DNA of 64,000 nucleotides from Vibrio anguillarum. Its GTDB lineage: Bacteria; Pseudomonadota; Gammaproteobacteria; Enterobacterales; Vibrionaceae. A program made the position numbers and the translations under genes. The stretch covers positions 62,001 to 126,000 of the forward strand of contig NZ_JAHGUP010000017.1 in NCBI RefSeq assembly GCF_001989995.2, written 5' to 3'. Each line of letters starts with the position of its first letter. The stretch's first letter is position 1. Positions 28,961 through 37,468 of the stretch are shown here, piece by piece. The notes beneath the pieces are model-generated. The model was not told where the DNA came from and searched no databases. It saw nothing but the letters and a program-made list of their open reading frames with translations.

Positions 28961-31408
28961 TTACGCGCCTTTGGGCGGTGTGAATGCGGTTAGAGGAAGT
29001 GGCTCTCCTATATATTTCTCTATTTTCACAATTGAAGAGTTACCAGCACAGCCATTGGCTAACCTTGAAGTAGGTATGTCAGCGGTCAGTACGTTGCATC
29101 CACCGTTTTTACATAAACCATGAGGTTTATCAAAATCGGGCCATGCCCCTTCATGAATACAGACCGAACCTTGCTTAATTCCATCCGTGATCAGCGCGCC
29201 AACTAAGACTTGGCCACGTTGATTATAAGCACGGACAAGATCGCCATCTTTGATCCCTCGAACTTTTGCATCTTCTGGATGAATCCAGATCGGTTCACGG
29301 TTTGCTATCGCATATTGCTCGCGTAGTGCCGCATAGTTTAACTGGCTATGGAGACGATGAGCCGCATGCGATGTCATCAATTGCAGTTCATCGGCTTGAG
29401 CATTCCCTACCCACTCCGTTGGCGGCATCCACATAGGATGTGGCGGGCAATCGCTATATTTGAAGCCTTCGATGGTTTTGGAGAAGATCTCAATCTTGCC
29501 ACTTGGTGTACCAAGAGGGTTCAGGATAGGATCCTCTCTGAAAGAGGAATAACGCACAAACTTCGCGTTCGCTTCGTTCCATTTCATCTCAATGAGCTGA
29601 TTTTGTTTCCAAAAATAGCTGAAGTTAGGCATTGCAATCCGATTCTGGCGACCGATAGCTTGAGCTCCTTTATAGAAACCAGCCAACCATTCCATTTCGG
29701 ATTTATTTTCCGTATACACTGCACGTCCGCCCGGTTTTAACAGCTCCGCCATATCAGCAAATACATCAAAATCATTTCGCGCTTCAAATTGAGGCTCAAT
29801 TGCTTGTTTCATCGGCACTAAATGTTGATTGCTATAATCCCCTGTCATGGTGAGATCATTACGCTCAAATGACGTCGTGATGGGCAGTACAATATCAGCG
29901 TGTTTTGCGGCCGCAGTCCAATAAGGCTCAGAGATAACGATGAGTTCCGGCTTTTGCCACGCTTTAATCAAACGGTTGGTATCTTGGTGATGAGTAAAGT
30001 TTGCACCGCCTGCCCACCAGATCATTTTGATGTTAGGAAATGTTTTCTCATGCCCGTTGTGTTGATATTGACCGGATGGGTTTTCCAACGCTTCAACAAT
30101 ACGAGCCACAGGAAAACTATTTACTGCTCCAGAAACGGCCCAATCATTACCCGCAGATGAACCACCATCAATAGCCGCTGATATAGCAGGTAAAACACCC
30201 GCAGTTCGCGTTGGGTTACCGCCATTGGAATAGTGATATGAAAAACCAAACCCACCACCGGGTAAACCGATCTGCCCTAGCATTGCAGCCAGAGTGACAA
30301 GCATCCAGTGTTTTTGTTCACCATATTGCTGACGTTGGATTCCCCAACCAGCCATGATCATGGTTCTATTTTTGCTAAAAATATCAGCCAATAGCTCTAG
30401 TTGTTTGGCAGGAACGCCACAAATTGCCTCAGCCCATTGTGCTGTCTTTGGCGTGCCATCAGAATGACCTAGCAGATAAGCTTCAAACTTGTCGTAACCA
30501 GCGGTGTATTTATTCAAAAATTCGAGGTTATGTTGGCCCTTTTCAACTAGTGAGTGGGCGATCCCCAACATCATCGCAACGTCAGTACCAGGATGCGGTG
30601 CAATCCACTGAGCGTTTTCACCAAAAAATTCGATGGTTTCCGAACGCATAGGATCGATAGCGATAATGGTTTTTTTAGAATGTTTGAGTTGATTAAAAAA
30701 CTCAAGCCCCGCGCCGTCGGTACTGCTCCATGCTATTTTCAGTGTATTAATAGGGTTGAGCCCCCAAAGCACCACAACATCACTACTTTCAAGTACAACA
30801 GGGTAAGTTGTTTGTTGTTCATACACTTCTATTGAGCCTACAACGTAAGGCATGATGACTTGCGCAGCCCCCGTAGAATAATCACCTAAATGACCCGAAT
30901 AGCCTCCCGCCATACTCATATAGCGTTGCAGTAGGGTTTGGGCTTTATGTAAAATTCCACTGGATCGCCAGCCGTAAGAGCCCGCAAAAATTGACTCGGC
31001 TCCATAAGCAGTGCGAATACGAGCATGCTGTTGGTGGATTAATTGCAGCGCTTTTTCCCAACTAACGCGGACGAACTCATCGTCTCCTCGTTTACCATCT
31101 GGCATATGGGGATTTGCTAGAAAACCTTTACGCACCATCGGGTATTTGACCCGAGCTTGAGTATGCACTTGATCTGGCGCTGAGGTTTGTAGACTATTGG
31201 GTACGGTTTGCGGCAATGCATTCTTTGAGGAAATAATTTTCCCATCCTTAACTTCAACCAGCATAGCGCCCCAACGCCCAGCAGTCAGTACACCAGCTCC
31301 TCGCGGTGCGGAAGCGAGAACTGGCATGGGTTTAACCGAAAAAATAGCGACCGCACCTGCAGTTGCACCAGCGCTTTTTAGAAAACTTCGACGTGTGAGA
31401 GTAGTCAT
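28961..31408 (-). CDS. torZ: Periplasmic molybdopterin TMAO/biotin-sulfoxide reductase, TorZ-type
   Basis: An 815-residue DMSO-reductase-family enzyme. It begins with a Tat signal (RRSFLK followed by a hydrophobic stretch), so it is exported folded to the periplasm. The molybdenum-ligand serine lies in the SYGWRSSG region near residue 148, and the [21 protein letters not shown] and C-terminal nucleotide-binding blocks are typical. Length matches E. coli TorZ (809), and pairing with a pentaheme cytochrome fits TorYZ. It reduces TMAO and related N- or S-oxides as terminal electron acceptors. ATG 31408 has an AAGGA site 7 nt upstream; a GTG directly before is possible. No TorD chaperone is adjacent. 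Confidence 0.9.
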   Translation of the reverse strand: MTTLTRRSFLKSAGATAGAVAIFSVKPMPVLASAPRGAGVLTAGRWGAMLVEVKDGKIISSKNALPQTVPNSLQTSAPDQVHTQARVKYPMVRKGFLANPHMPDGKRGDDEFVRVSWEKALQLIHQQHARIRTAYGAESIFAGSYGWRSSGILHKAQTLLQRYMSMAGGYSGHLGDYSTGAAQVIMPYVVGSIEVYEQQTTYPVVLESSDVVVLWGLNPINTLKIAWSSTDGAGLEFFNQLKHSKKTIIAIDPMRSETIEFFGENAQWIAPHPGTDVAMMLGIAHSLVEKGQHNLEFLNKYTAGYDKFEAYLLGHSDGTPKTAQWAEAICGVPAKQLELLADIFSKNRTMIMAGWGIQRQQYGEQKHWMLVTLAAMLGQIGLPGGGFGFSYHYSNGGNPTRTAGVLPAISAAIDGGSSAGNDWAVSGAVNSFPVARIVEALENPSGQYQHNGHEKTFPNIKMIWWAGGANFTHHQDTNRLIKAWQKPELIVISEPYWTAAAKHADIVLPITTSFERNDLTMTGDYSNQHLVPMKQAIEPQFEARNDFDVFADMAELLKPGGRAVYTENKSEMEWLAGFYKGAQAIGRQNRIAMPNFSYFWKQNQLIEMKWNEANAKFVRYSSFREDPILNPLGTPSGKIEIFSKTIEGFKYSDCPPHPMWMPPTEWVGNAQADELQLMTSHAAHRLHSQLNYAALREQYAIANREPIWIHPEDAKVRGIKDGDLVRAYNQRGQVLVGALITDGIKQGSVCIHEGAWPDFDKPHGLCKNGGCNVLTADIPTSRLANGCAGNSSIVKIEKYIGEPLPLTAFTPPKGA

Positions 31409-31430
31409 CACTGAATCCTTATTTCATTTT

Positions 31431-32525
31431 TTATTGGGCAACAACATCTTTCGCATTGTATTGGAAATATTTCGTGAGGATTTCTAGATCCTCTGCGGAA
31501 ATAGAGGTACGGTCCCCCATACTTTTTGCCACAGAAGGCCACGCGTTAACCGTAAAATGGTTACTCGGAATTTTGGCATGACATGTTGAACAGTAAACAT
31601 TGTCCAATTGCTCAGCGTATGCCCAAAGCGAATCCATTTTACCCAACACTGGCGTGTCGATGTCCCCGGCAAGTGTTACTTGACGCCACTGATTTCCGTA
31701 GGCATCTTCGTTATACTCTTTTACGCTCAATGCTTTTTGCCCTGCTTCAGTTAACATAGCAATCACAGCACGCTTACCTTCACCCATATACAAGACTTGT
31801 TCTGCACCTTGCATCTGATAACCACTCAATTCAACGGTGCGTTTGCCATCGCTTTCATTCAATACTTTCAGCGGCGTCGCTGGATTGATCGTTCCGAAAT
31901 CAGAAATGGGCGTAGATTGCATCGCATAAACAATAGAAGTGCCCACAGGGGTTAACTTAGCCTCTTCGACTAAATGGGCTAATGCTTGGCTGTCCATTTT
32001 GACTTCAGGAAGCATGTGCGCCACACCTTTATGGCAATCAATACAGGTTTGATTATTGTCGATACCGTACTGATGCATTTTTTGTGCTTGCACCGTTTGG
32101 TCGTAAATCTCCATCGCATCTTCACTGTGACATGAACGACAGGTCGCAGAATCGTTCGCTTTTAATTGCGCCCAGACAGTTTCAGCCATCTCGGCTCGAT
32201 GCGCTTCATACTTTTCAGGTGTGCTGATCTTCTTGGTAATGAACTCATGATAGATATCTTTGGACGCCCTGATTTTAGTGACTAAATAATCCATAGTATC
32301 AGTGGGGATATGGCAATCAGCACATTCTGCGCGGATGCCTTTGGCATTGCTGAAGTGTACCGAGCCTTGATACTCCTGAAAGGGTGCTTGCATAGTATGA
32401 CAAGAGAGACAAAATTCCGTACTCGACGTTTTTTCTAAGATGACATGAGTCCCTCCAAGGCTTAACCAACCGAGCAGCACCCCAATAGCAAGAACTCCCA
32501 CTATCATTCTTTTTTTAATATTCAT
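31431..32525 (-). CDS. torY: Pentaheme c-type cytochrome, TorY/TorC type
   Basis: A 364-residue membrane-anchored cytochrome. One N-terminal helix (about 8-28) holds it in the inner membrane. Five CxxCH sites are visible: CLSCH, CADCH, CRSCH and CIDCH in the NapC/NirT-like tetraheme domain, and CSTCH in the separate C-terminal monoheme domain. It takes electrons from menaquinol and passes them to the periplasmic reductase encoded 22 bp downstream. The five-heme layout and length (TorY is 366) support TorY over the tetraheme NapC. Its promoter has FNR- and CRP-like sites. Confidence 0.92.
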   Translation of the reverse strand: MNIKKRMIVGVLAIGVLLGWLSLGGTHVILEKTSSTEFCLSCHTMQAPFQEYQGSVHFSNAKGIRAECADCHIPTDTMDYLVTKIRASKDIYHEFITKKISTPEKYEAHRAEMAETVWAQLKANDSATCRSCHSEDAMEIYDQTVQAQKMHQYGIDNNQTCIDCHKGVAHMLPEVKMDSQALAHLVEEAKLTPVGTSIVYAMQSTPISDFGTINPATPLKVLNESDGKRTVELSGYQMQGAEQVLYMGEGKRAVIAMLTEAGQKALSVKEYNEDAYGNQWRQVTLAGDIDTPVLGKMDSLWAYAEQLDNVYCSTCHAKIPSNHFTVNAWPSVAKSMGDRTSISAEDLEILTKYFQYNAKDVVAQ

Positions 32526-32605
32526 TATTCCTCACAAATCTCAACGGATGTGGTTTTGACAGAACACGTTGCATTTATGTGATGCGCATCGTATTCCATA
32601 AGGAA

Positions 32606-32611
32606 ATCATA
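32606..32611 (-). promoter_or_regulatory. -10 element of the torYZ promoter
   Basis: TATGAT on the minus strand. It puts the transcription start near 32599 and the FNR-like site at about -40.5, the spacing of a class II activator promoter. Confidence 0.6.
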
Positions 32612-32632
32612 CCCCCAAAGAGGGATGTCAAC

Positions 32633-32646
32633 TTGACAGTAGTCAA
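32633..32646 (-). promoter_or_regulatory. FNR-like site of torYZ
   Basis: TTGACAGTAGTCAA is a perfect TTGAC-N4-GTCAA palindrome, one symmetric change from the FNR consensus TTGAT-N4-ATCAA. Its centre is about 40 bp upstream of the inferred start, so FNR would activate under anoxia. Confidence 0.7.
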
Positions 32647-32664
32647 TTTAGACAAGGAACAGGC

Positions 32665-32678
32665 GTGACCTATGTCAC
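32665..32678 (-). promoter_or_regulatory. CRP-like site of torYZ
   Basis: GTGACCTATGTCAC contains the CRP core GTGA-N6-TCAC, fully palindromic except the centre. It is centred at about -72.5 from the inferred start, a normal class III co-activator position. Confidence 0.7.
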
Positions 32679-33091
32679 CTTTCCTATAAATTGATAAAAT
32701 AGAAAATAAATAGCCACACAAATTATAGAAATTAAAAACACATGAAACATAACTGATTGATATTAAAAATAAAAGACAAAAACCCCAAAGATAGGCAGAG
32801 CCTTATCACTGATAATGTTGACTAAAAATGGTTTGAAAAGTAACAAAAATCACGAATAACCTGCTCAGATTCCTAATGCTCAATTATTTTAAAATAAATG
32901 CTTTACTTTGATTGAGGACCATGCGATTATGTGTCCGCTCTGTTGAACAGGGTTATTAATGTAACAAGTAAGCCAAAGTTCCCTTTCAGATTCAATTCAA
33001 AGTGTCCTCTAGTTTCATGGTCTCATTTAAATAATTCGTCTCAAAGCAACACCTGTATTTTAAAATTTTTTATTTTTATAAGGGACATAAC

Positions 33092-33304
33092 ATGTCTAAC
33101 ACTACTACTGGCACTGTAAAATGGTTCAACGAAACTAAAGGTTTTGGTTTCATTTCTCAAAGCAACGGCGGTCCAGATGTATTCGTACACTTCCGCGCTA
33201 TCGCTTCTGAAGGTTTCAAAACTTTAGCAGAAGGCCAAAAAGTATCTTTTGTTGTAGAACAAGGTGCTAAAGGTCCTCAAGCTGCTAACGTACGTGCTGA
33301 ATAA
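33092..33304 (+). CDS. CspA-family cold shock protein
   Basis: A 70-residue OB-fold nucleic-acid-binding protein. RNP1 (KGFGFISQ) and RNP2 (DVFVHF) are present, with the [10 protein letters not shown] form seen in Vibrio CspA/CspV proteins. It binds single-stranded RNA and acts as an RNA chaperone, most important at low temperature. The ribosome site is AAGGGAC. A long untranslated leader precedes it and a strong terminator follows, so it is expressed as a single gene, probably with temperature-dependent translation. Confidence 0.93.
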   Translation: MSNTTTGTVKWFNETKGFGFISQSNGGPDVFVHFRAIASEGFKTLAEGQKVSFVVEQGAKGPQAANVRAE

Positions 33305-33320
33305 TTTCGCATGAATGTGT

Positions 33321-33353
33321 GAGCGTTGGCACCACGCCAGCGCTCTTATTTTT
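33321..33353 (+). terminator. Intrinsic terminator of the csp gene
   Basis: GAGCGTTGGC (33321-33330) pairs with GCCAGCGCTC (33336-33345; one G-U), 5-nt loop, followed by TTATTTTTA. Confidence 0.85.
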
Positions 33354-33456
33354 ACCTAGATTATAAATTATAGTTATCAACGTTATCGCTCAAACTTCTG
33401 CTCCGTTCCCTCTGCTTATCCCGTTCGAACATTCAGCCATTTTTGCATAAACCGTT

Positions 33457-33506
33457 TTGACAATCCTATTTCTATCTATGTAATATTTTCATTTTTACAA
33501 AGGAGA
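33457..33506 (+). promoter_or_regulatory. Near-consensus promoter and ribosome site of the 24-aa gene
   Basis: TTGACA (33457-33462), an 18-bp spacer and TAATAT (33481-33486) form a strong sigma70 promoter. AAAGGAGA at 33499-33506 is an almost perfect Shine-Dalgarno sequence 6 nt before the ATG. The leader would be only about 20 nt long. Confidence 0.75.
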
Positions 33507-33512
33507 TCTACT

Positions 33513-33587
33513 ATGTCTCGTACAACTGGTAGAAAGCGTTTTTGGTTTGCTAAATCTAAAGCAACACAAAAATTACGCTCACTATGA
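33513..33587 (+). CDS. 24-aa basic peptide
   Basis: A very small gene of 24 codons beginning MSRTTGRKRFWF; 8 of 24 residues are Lys or Arg. It has no membrane segment. Near-consensus promoter and ribosome site directly before it argue that it is real and strongly translated. Its last codon overlaps the ATG of the 69-aa gene (ATGA), so the two are translationally coupled. I do not recognise the product. Its charge would suit binding RNA, DNA or the ribosome, but it could also be mainly a translated leader that sets expression of the next gene. Confidence 0.65.
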   Translation: MSRTTGRKRFWFAKSKATQKLRSL

Positions 33588-33793
33588 ATATTCATTTTCA
33601 TATTAAACATTGCTCTTGGAATGCGACTATTCATCAACTTAATAGTGACATATTGACACGTCATATATTAAGTCAGATAAATTGCAATTTAGACACTCTT
33701 CATCTCAATTTTATTTATGATGAAGAATCTTCTCAAGGACAAATATTGAATGCTGATGACAAGCTTATTGGCCATTTTAATATCATCGATTAA
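33584..33793 (+). CDS. 69-aa hypothetical protein
   Basis: A small soluble, mildly acidic protein starting MNIHFHIKHCSWNATI, rich in His, Asn and Ile, ending in GHFNIID. I do not recognise a family; the pattern of alternating hydrophobic residues suggests short beta-strands. It has no ribosome site of its own: its ATG overlaps the TGA of the 24-aa gene, so it depends on translation of that gene. A hairpin with an AT-rich stem follows. It is followed by a response regulator gene on the other strand. Confidence 0.65.
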   Translation: MNIHFHIKHCSWNATIHQLNSDILTRHILSQINCNLDTLHLNFIYDEESSQGQILNADDKLIGHFNIID

Positions 33794-33795
33794 TA

Positions 33796-33833
33796 CCCAA
33801 ACACTTTAATAGCCGCCGTTAAAGTTATTTGGG
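33796..33833. terminator. Hairpin after the small-protein operon
   Basis: CCCAAA (33796-33801) plus ACTTTAA (33803-33809) pair with TTAAAGT (33819-33825) plus TTTGGG (33828-33833), with small bulges. It lies between convergent genes. Confidence 0.6.
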
Positions 33834-33843
33834 CATTATTCAC

Positions 33844-34317
33844 TTATCTCAGTTTTGCTAGCACTATTTTCTGATCTAATTCGTTGTGATAGTCTTTATA
33901 ATCTAAACCTACTTCAAAGATGAATTCTGTCACTAAAGTGCGAACACAATCTACCAGCTCTTTCGCATTCCATGGTTTCTCAAAATACCTATTTACACCT
34001 GCAGTGTTAATCGCATTGATCGTATCTGTGTGTGTTGCTTGCCCTGTTAACAGAATTTTCTTTGTTTTCTTAAATCTGGAATCTGCTGCGACCTCGGTTA
34101 ATAATTCGACTCCTGTCTTTCCTGGCATCACATGATCTGACATCAGCAGTGCAATATGCTCACCTTGTTCGTCAAACTCATCCATTAGATCCAATACTTC
34201 ATAAGCCGATTCACAATCTTCAATATTCAGCCAAGAAGTGAGTGGTTGAAGATCTTGCAGTATCGCACTTAATACTTCCCTTTGATCATCGACACAAATG
34301 ATATTAAGCTTCTCCAT
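33844..34317 (-). CDS. Receiver-only response regulator
   Basis: A 157-residue protein with a CheY-like receiver domain: acidic pair D10-D11, phospho-acceptor D61 in MSDHVMPG, Thr in LLTGQA and Lys in FEKPW. There is no DNA-binding or enzymatic output domain, only about 30 extra residues at the C-terminus. It overlaps the kinase gene by 14 bases, so it is the cognate partner. Such regulators act by protein contact, for example on a chemotaxis or phosphorelay component. The start MEKLN is the one that gives a normal receiver; a longer upstream frame lies inside the kinase gene. Confidence 0.9.
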   Translation of the reverse strand: MEKLNIICVDDQREVLSAILQDLQPLTSWLNIEDCESAYEVLDLMDEFDEQGEHIALLMSDHVMPGKTGVELLTEVAADSRFKKTKKILLTGQATHTDTINAINTAGVNRYFEKPWNAKELVDCVRTLVTEFIFEVGLDYKDYHNELDQKIVLAKLR

Positions 34318-35641
34318 AATCGCTCTCCGTGGGTAATTTAATTCTAAATATTGTTCTTTCATTGTCACTTTTGAGTACGACATTTCCACCATACCCAGAA
34401 ACAATGCGTTTCACTATTGATAACCCTAGTCCCAAACCAAACGACAACCCTCCTTTTTTGGTGGTGAAGCTTGGTTGGAATATTTTCCGTCTAGTGGCTT
34501 CGTTAATTTCAGGACCGTTATTAGCAATGGTTACCAATATACGTTGTTTACTTAATTTGGTTTGTATCTCTATCATTGGCTCTGCTATGTTAGCCATCGC
34601 ATCACAGGCATTTTTGATGATGTTTACCCAAATTTGTACCAGCTCTGTCTGAGATCCTTTAAATAAGGGTAATGCAGCAGGCCTAATACGGACACTGACA
34701 CGTCGTAAATCACTCTGTAATAGTGCCAATGCTCGATTGATCGTATCGTTAATATCGAACTCTTCATCTTGAGTAATTTCAGTTCGGCCCAGTTGTTTTA
34801 CTGATTTAACAATGCCAACAGTATGTTTAGAGGCCAAACGTAAATCATGCAAGTCACGGCCCATTTGCCAATAACGGATAGCTAAATGTGGATTTTTCAG
34901 CCAGTGCGAAGATAAGTAGTCTTCTGGAACCGCTTTTGCTAAATCTCTTGCCACATTTTTAGGCAGGGCGTATTGCTTTTCGAAAAGAGCACCTCGCCTT
35001 CTAGCTTCGTTTGACGATACTTTCTGACCATACATCAAGCCAAAATCGAAAAAGAGGCTCGCTTCAGGATGAACCTCTTCGAGCAGCTCCATAAACAGTA
35101 CTTCTAATCGCTCAGATTTGCTACTCACTACCCCGATGGCATTGTTCAATTCATGGGCAATGCCCGCCGCTAACTGGCCCAAGGTCGTCATTTGCTCAGC
35201 CGAATATAACCTTTCTAATGCTTTTTCTTTTGCCACTGATTCTTGAGTTGCGCGTCGTTGACGGCGGGATAATTCATTCACAATAACGGGGGTAAACTGG
35301 GCGGTTAAAGGTCCATATTGATCTTCTTCTAAGACGGCCGTAGTTCGGTCGATCCAGGCAAGCTCTACCGTAGATTCAGCCACCACTGTTGAAGAAGCTA
35401 TCCATTCACCAGAAAAAAAACTGTGTACGCCAATAAAAGCACCTGCACCGGCTGAAAAAACTTTTATCGGTTTATCGCCTTTTTCGTTGTAATAGCCACT
35501 CAATTCTCCCGACCATACGAAATAGAGTCGATCATTATAACCTTCTTGCTCAATGACAATACTTCCCGAAGGCAGTTTCACCATCCGTTCAGGATGGCGA
35601 AAATAACGATCAATGAGTGCAACAAGTCTTTTATCCGACAT
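34304..35641 (-). CDS. Soluble histidine kinase with cyclic-nucleotide-binding domain
   Basis: A 445-residue kinase without membrane helices. Residues ~10-125 form a CRP-like cNMP-binding domain (LPSGSIVIEQEGYNDRLYFVWSGELSGY, shown here by its parts LPSGSIVIEQEG and LYFVWSGELSG). The phospho-accepting His163 is in LAAGIAHELNN, and the ATPase has the N box (NIIKNACDAM) and GLGLGLSIVKRIV. An insert of about 90 residues separates the H box from the second dimerisation helix. The gene starts 8 bp after the SLC13 transporter stop and overlaps the regulator, so all three form one operon. The signal could be a nucleotide or the transporter state. Confidence 0.88.
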   Translation of the reverse strand: MSDKRLVALIDRYFRHPERMVKLPSGSIVIEQEGYNDRLYFVWSGELSGYYNEKGDKPIKVFSAGAGAFIGVHSFFSGEWIASSTVVAESTVELAWIDRTTAVLEEDQYGPLTAQFTPVIVNELSRRQRRATQESVAKEKALERLYSAEQMTTLGQLAAGIAHELNNAIGVVSSKSERLEVLFMELLEEVHPEASLFFDFGLMYGQKVSSNEARRRGALFEKQYALPKNVARDLAKAVPEDYLSSHWLKNPHLAIRYWQMGRDLHDLRLASKHTVGIVKSVKQLGRTEITQDEEFDINDTINRALALLQSDLRRVSVRIRPAALPLFKGSQTELVQIWVNIIKNACDAMANIAEPMIEIQTKLSKQRILVTIANNGPEINEATRRKIFQPSFTTKKGGLSFGLGLGLSIVKRIVSGYGGNVVLKSDNERTIFRIKLPTESDYGEA

Positions 35642-35649
35642 AATGCTAC

Positions 35650-37071
35650 CTAACCGATATGACCAACCGCATGAAGTAACCAAACCATAACAAAACTGAG
35701 CAGCACCCCTATCACACCGAGGACAACCCCTACTTTAGCCATTTGGTTACTTTGAACGTGCCCGGTAGCATGCGCCAACGCATTAGGTGGTGTACTGATA
35801 GGTAATGACATACCAAGTGATGCAGCAAAGGTAACCACGAGAATCAACGTGATTTCTCCACCTAATGGAGTAAGCGAAGTCATTGAAGCACCAAGCGCGG
35901 CCATAATCGGCATTAATAAGTTCGCGGTGGCGGTATGTGACATAAAATTGGCCATAATGAGACACAAAAATGCCGCACCAAATAAAACAACGTAAGGTGA
36001 ATACTGTGCAAAAGGAATGCTGTTCACCACTAGTTGCGCTAACCCCGTTTTGTCTAATGCAAGTCCTAGCGCAATACCACCAGACACTAACCACAGCACA
36101 TCCCAAGAAATTTTCTTTAGATCTTCTTTGTTGATGATGCCAGTAAGAGAAAAGACAGCCACGGGTATCAGTGCAACAGTATAAGAGTTCATACCATGGG
36201 TTGAGCCCATCAACCAAAGAAGAATGGTCAGAGCAAAGGTGACATACACAATAATGGCTTTTGGTGTTTTTAAAAATTTACCTTTAATGGTCAATTCAAT
36301 TTTTTGTTGCTCTGCTTTAAACATGGCGCTAATCAATACCCATGCGAGTGCCATCATTATGATCACAAACGGCACCCCAAAGGCCATCCATTCACCAAAG
36401 GTAATTAAATTTTCACCGACCAGATATTTCAATGCGATCGCATTGGGAGGAGTACCTATTGGCGTACCTATACCGCCAATATTAGCGGCGACCGGAATAC
36501 ACAAAGCAAAAGCAATTCGCCCTGGATCTTTTGGGCCAAACACTGCGATGACTGGCGTTAAGATGGAAAGCATCATCGCTGTTGTTGCGGTATTGGACAT
36601 AAACATCGAGAAGATGCCAGTAATTAACATCAAGCCTAACATGACATACTTGGGATTCTGGCCAAATGGTTTGAGCAGCACTCGTGCAAGGTTGATATCC
36701 AAGCGATACTTAGTGGCGGCCATGGCTAAGAAAAAGCCACCCAAAAACAACATAATAATTGGGCTGGCAAACGTCGCCATGATATCAGTATGTTTTAGCA
36801 AGCCACCAAAATGAGCTTCTCCCTCAGCAAGCCTCATAAACCAGATACCTTTATCCGATACCATTAGGAGCTCTAGCACGATCACGACTACCGATGTGGC
36901 ATAGATTGGGATCGGTTCAAATACCCAACAAAGAGCGGCGAGCAAAAAGATGGCAATCACTCGCTGCTGTATTACGGTCATCCCGTCAAAAGGGAAAGCG
37001 GTCATAGGCAACAATAAAATAAGTAATGGAACTAAAATAGGGATGATAAATTTTAAGTAAGGACGCACCAT
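35650..37071 (-). CDS. SLC13/DASS-family anion:sodium symporter
   Basis: A 473-residue inner-membrane protein with about 11-12 hydrophobic segments. The two signature SNT-like loops are visible: MSNTATTAMMLSILTP and MSHTATANLLMPIMAA, with the IGTPPNAIAL and ISTPPNALA hairpins that bind the dicarboxylate or sulfate and sodium. It probably imports a di- or tricarboxylate (succinate, citrate-like) or sulfate. It is the first gene of an operon with a histidine kinase and a receiver protein, which makes it a possible sensor-transporter. Confidence 0.9.
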   Translation of the reverse strand: MVRPYLKFIIPILVPLLILLLPMTAFPFDGMTVIQQRVIAIFLLAALCWVFEPIPIYATSVVVIVLELLMVSDKGIWFMRLAEGEAHFGGLLKHTDIMATFASPIIMLFLGGFFLAMAATKYRLDINLARVLLKPFGQNPKYVMLGLMLITGIFSMFMSNTATTAMMLSILTPVIAVFGPKDPGRIAFALCIPVAANIGGIGTPIGTPPNAIALKYLVGENLITFGEWMAFGVPFVIIMMALAWVLISAMFKAEQQKIELTIKGKFLKTPKAIIVYVTFALTILLWLMGSTHGMNSYTVALIPVAVFSLTGIINKEDLKKISWDVLWLVSGGIALGLALDKTGLAQLVVNSIPFAQYSPYVVLFGAAFLCLIMANFMSHTATANLLMPIMAALGASMTSLTPLGGEITLILVVTFAASLGMSLPISTPPNALAHATGHVQSNQMAKVGVVLGVIGVLLSFVMVWLLHAVGHIG

Positions 37072-37468
37072 ATAAACTCTTCCTGAGTACTCATAGAAAC
37101 GATAATTAGAGGTGTACTTGAATCTCGAACAACGTTGCCATTATGTTACAGTTACTCAGCAAAAAGTTTGGTGTTAGATCAATGAACAACGATTACCACT
37201 AAGGCAAATACTCAGAATGAGGGGTCGCTTGCAAATCCTCTCACCACTCTTAGGTGTTAAACCAATAATCAACCACCCTCACATCATTAAAATTAATCGT
37301 TTTATCTTTGCACAATCAAACATCTGCTACTTTAATAGTATAGGTATCGTCAATTTATAGATAACATGATAATATCCGCGACCAATTAGGATGTAGATCA
37401 CATTGTCGGTAAATGGATGTTGTTCGCTCAAGCGACTTTTGACAAAAACAATCAAAGGTAACTCATTC
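37072..37468. other. Divergent intergenic region, 397 bp
   Basis: Upstream DNA of the SLC13 operon and the chemoreceptor. A CRP half-site-like TGTGATCTACAT (minus strand, near 37390-37404) is present, but its second half is poor. I see no RNA gene, and the frames in it are not supported by ribosome sites. Confidence 0.45.

Larger units (their letters stand above)
32526..33091. other. Intergenic region with torYZ promoter and csp leader
   Basis: 566 bp between divergent torY and the cold shock gene. The left part holds the FNR/CRP promoter described separately. The right ~200 bp is an AT-rich, probably transcribed 5' leader of the csp mRNA; a 62-codon frame in it (32931-33119) overlaps the csp start and lacks a ribosome site. 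Confidence 0.65.

Noticed and set aside
32931..33119. 62-codon frame upstream of and overlapping the cold shock gene
   Set aside because: No ribosome site, it overlaps the csp start in another frame, and the region is better explained as a long structured csp leader.
36224..36814. 196-codon frame antisense to the SLC13 transporter
   Set aside because: It is the complement of a well-supported membrane protein gene and has no own signals.
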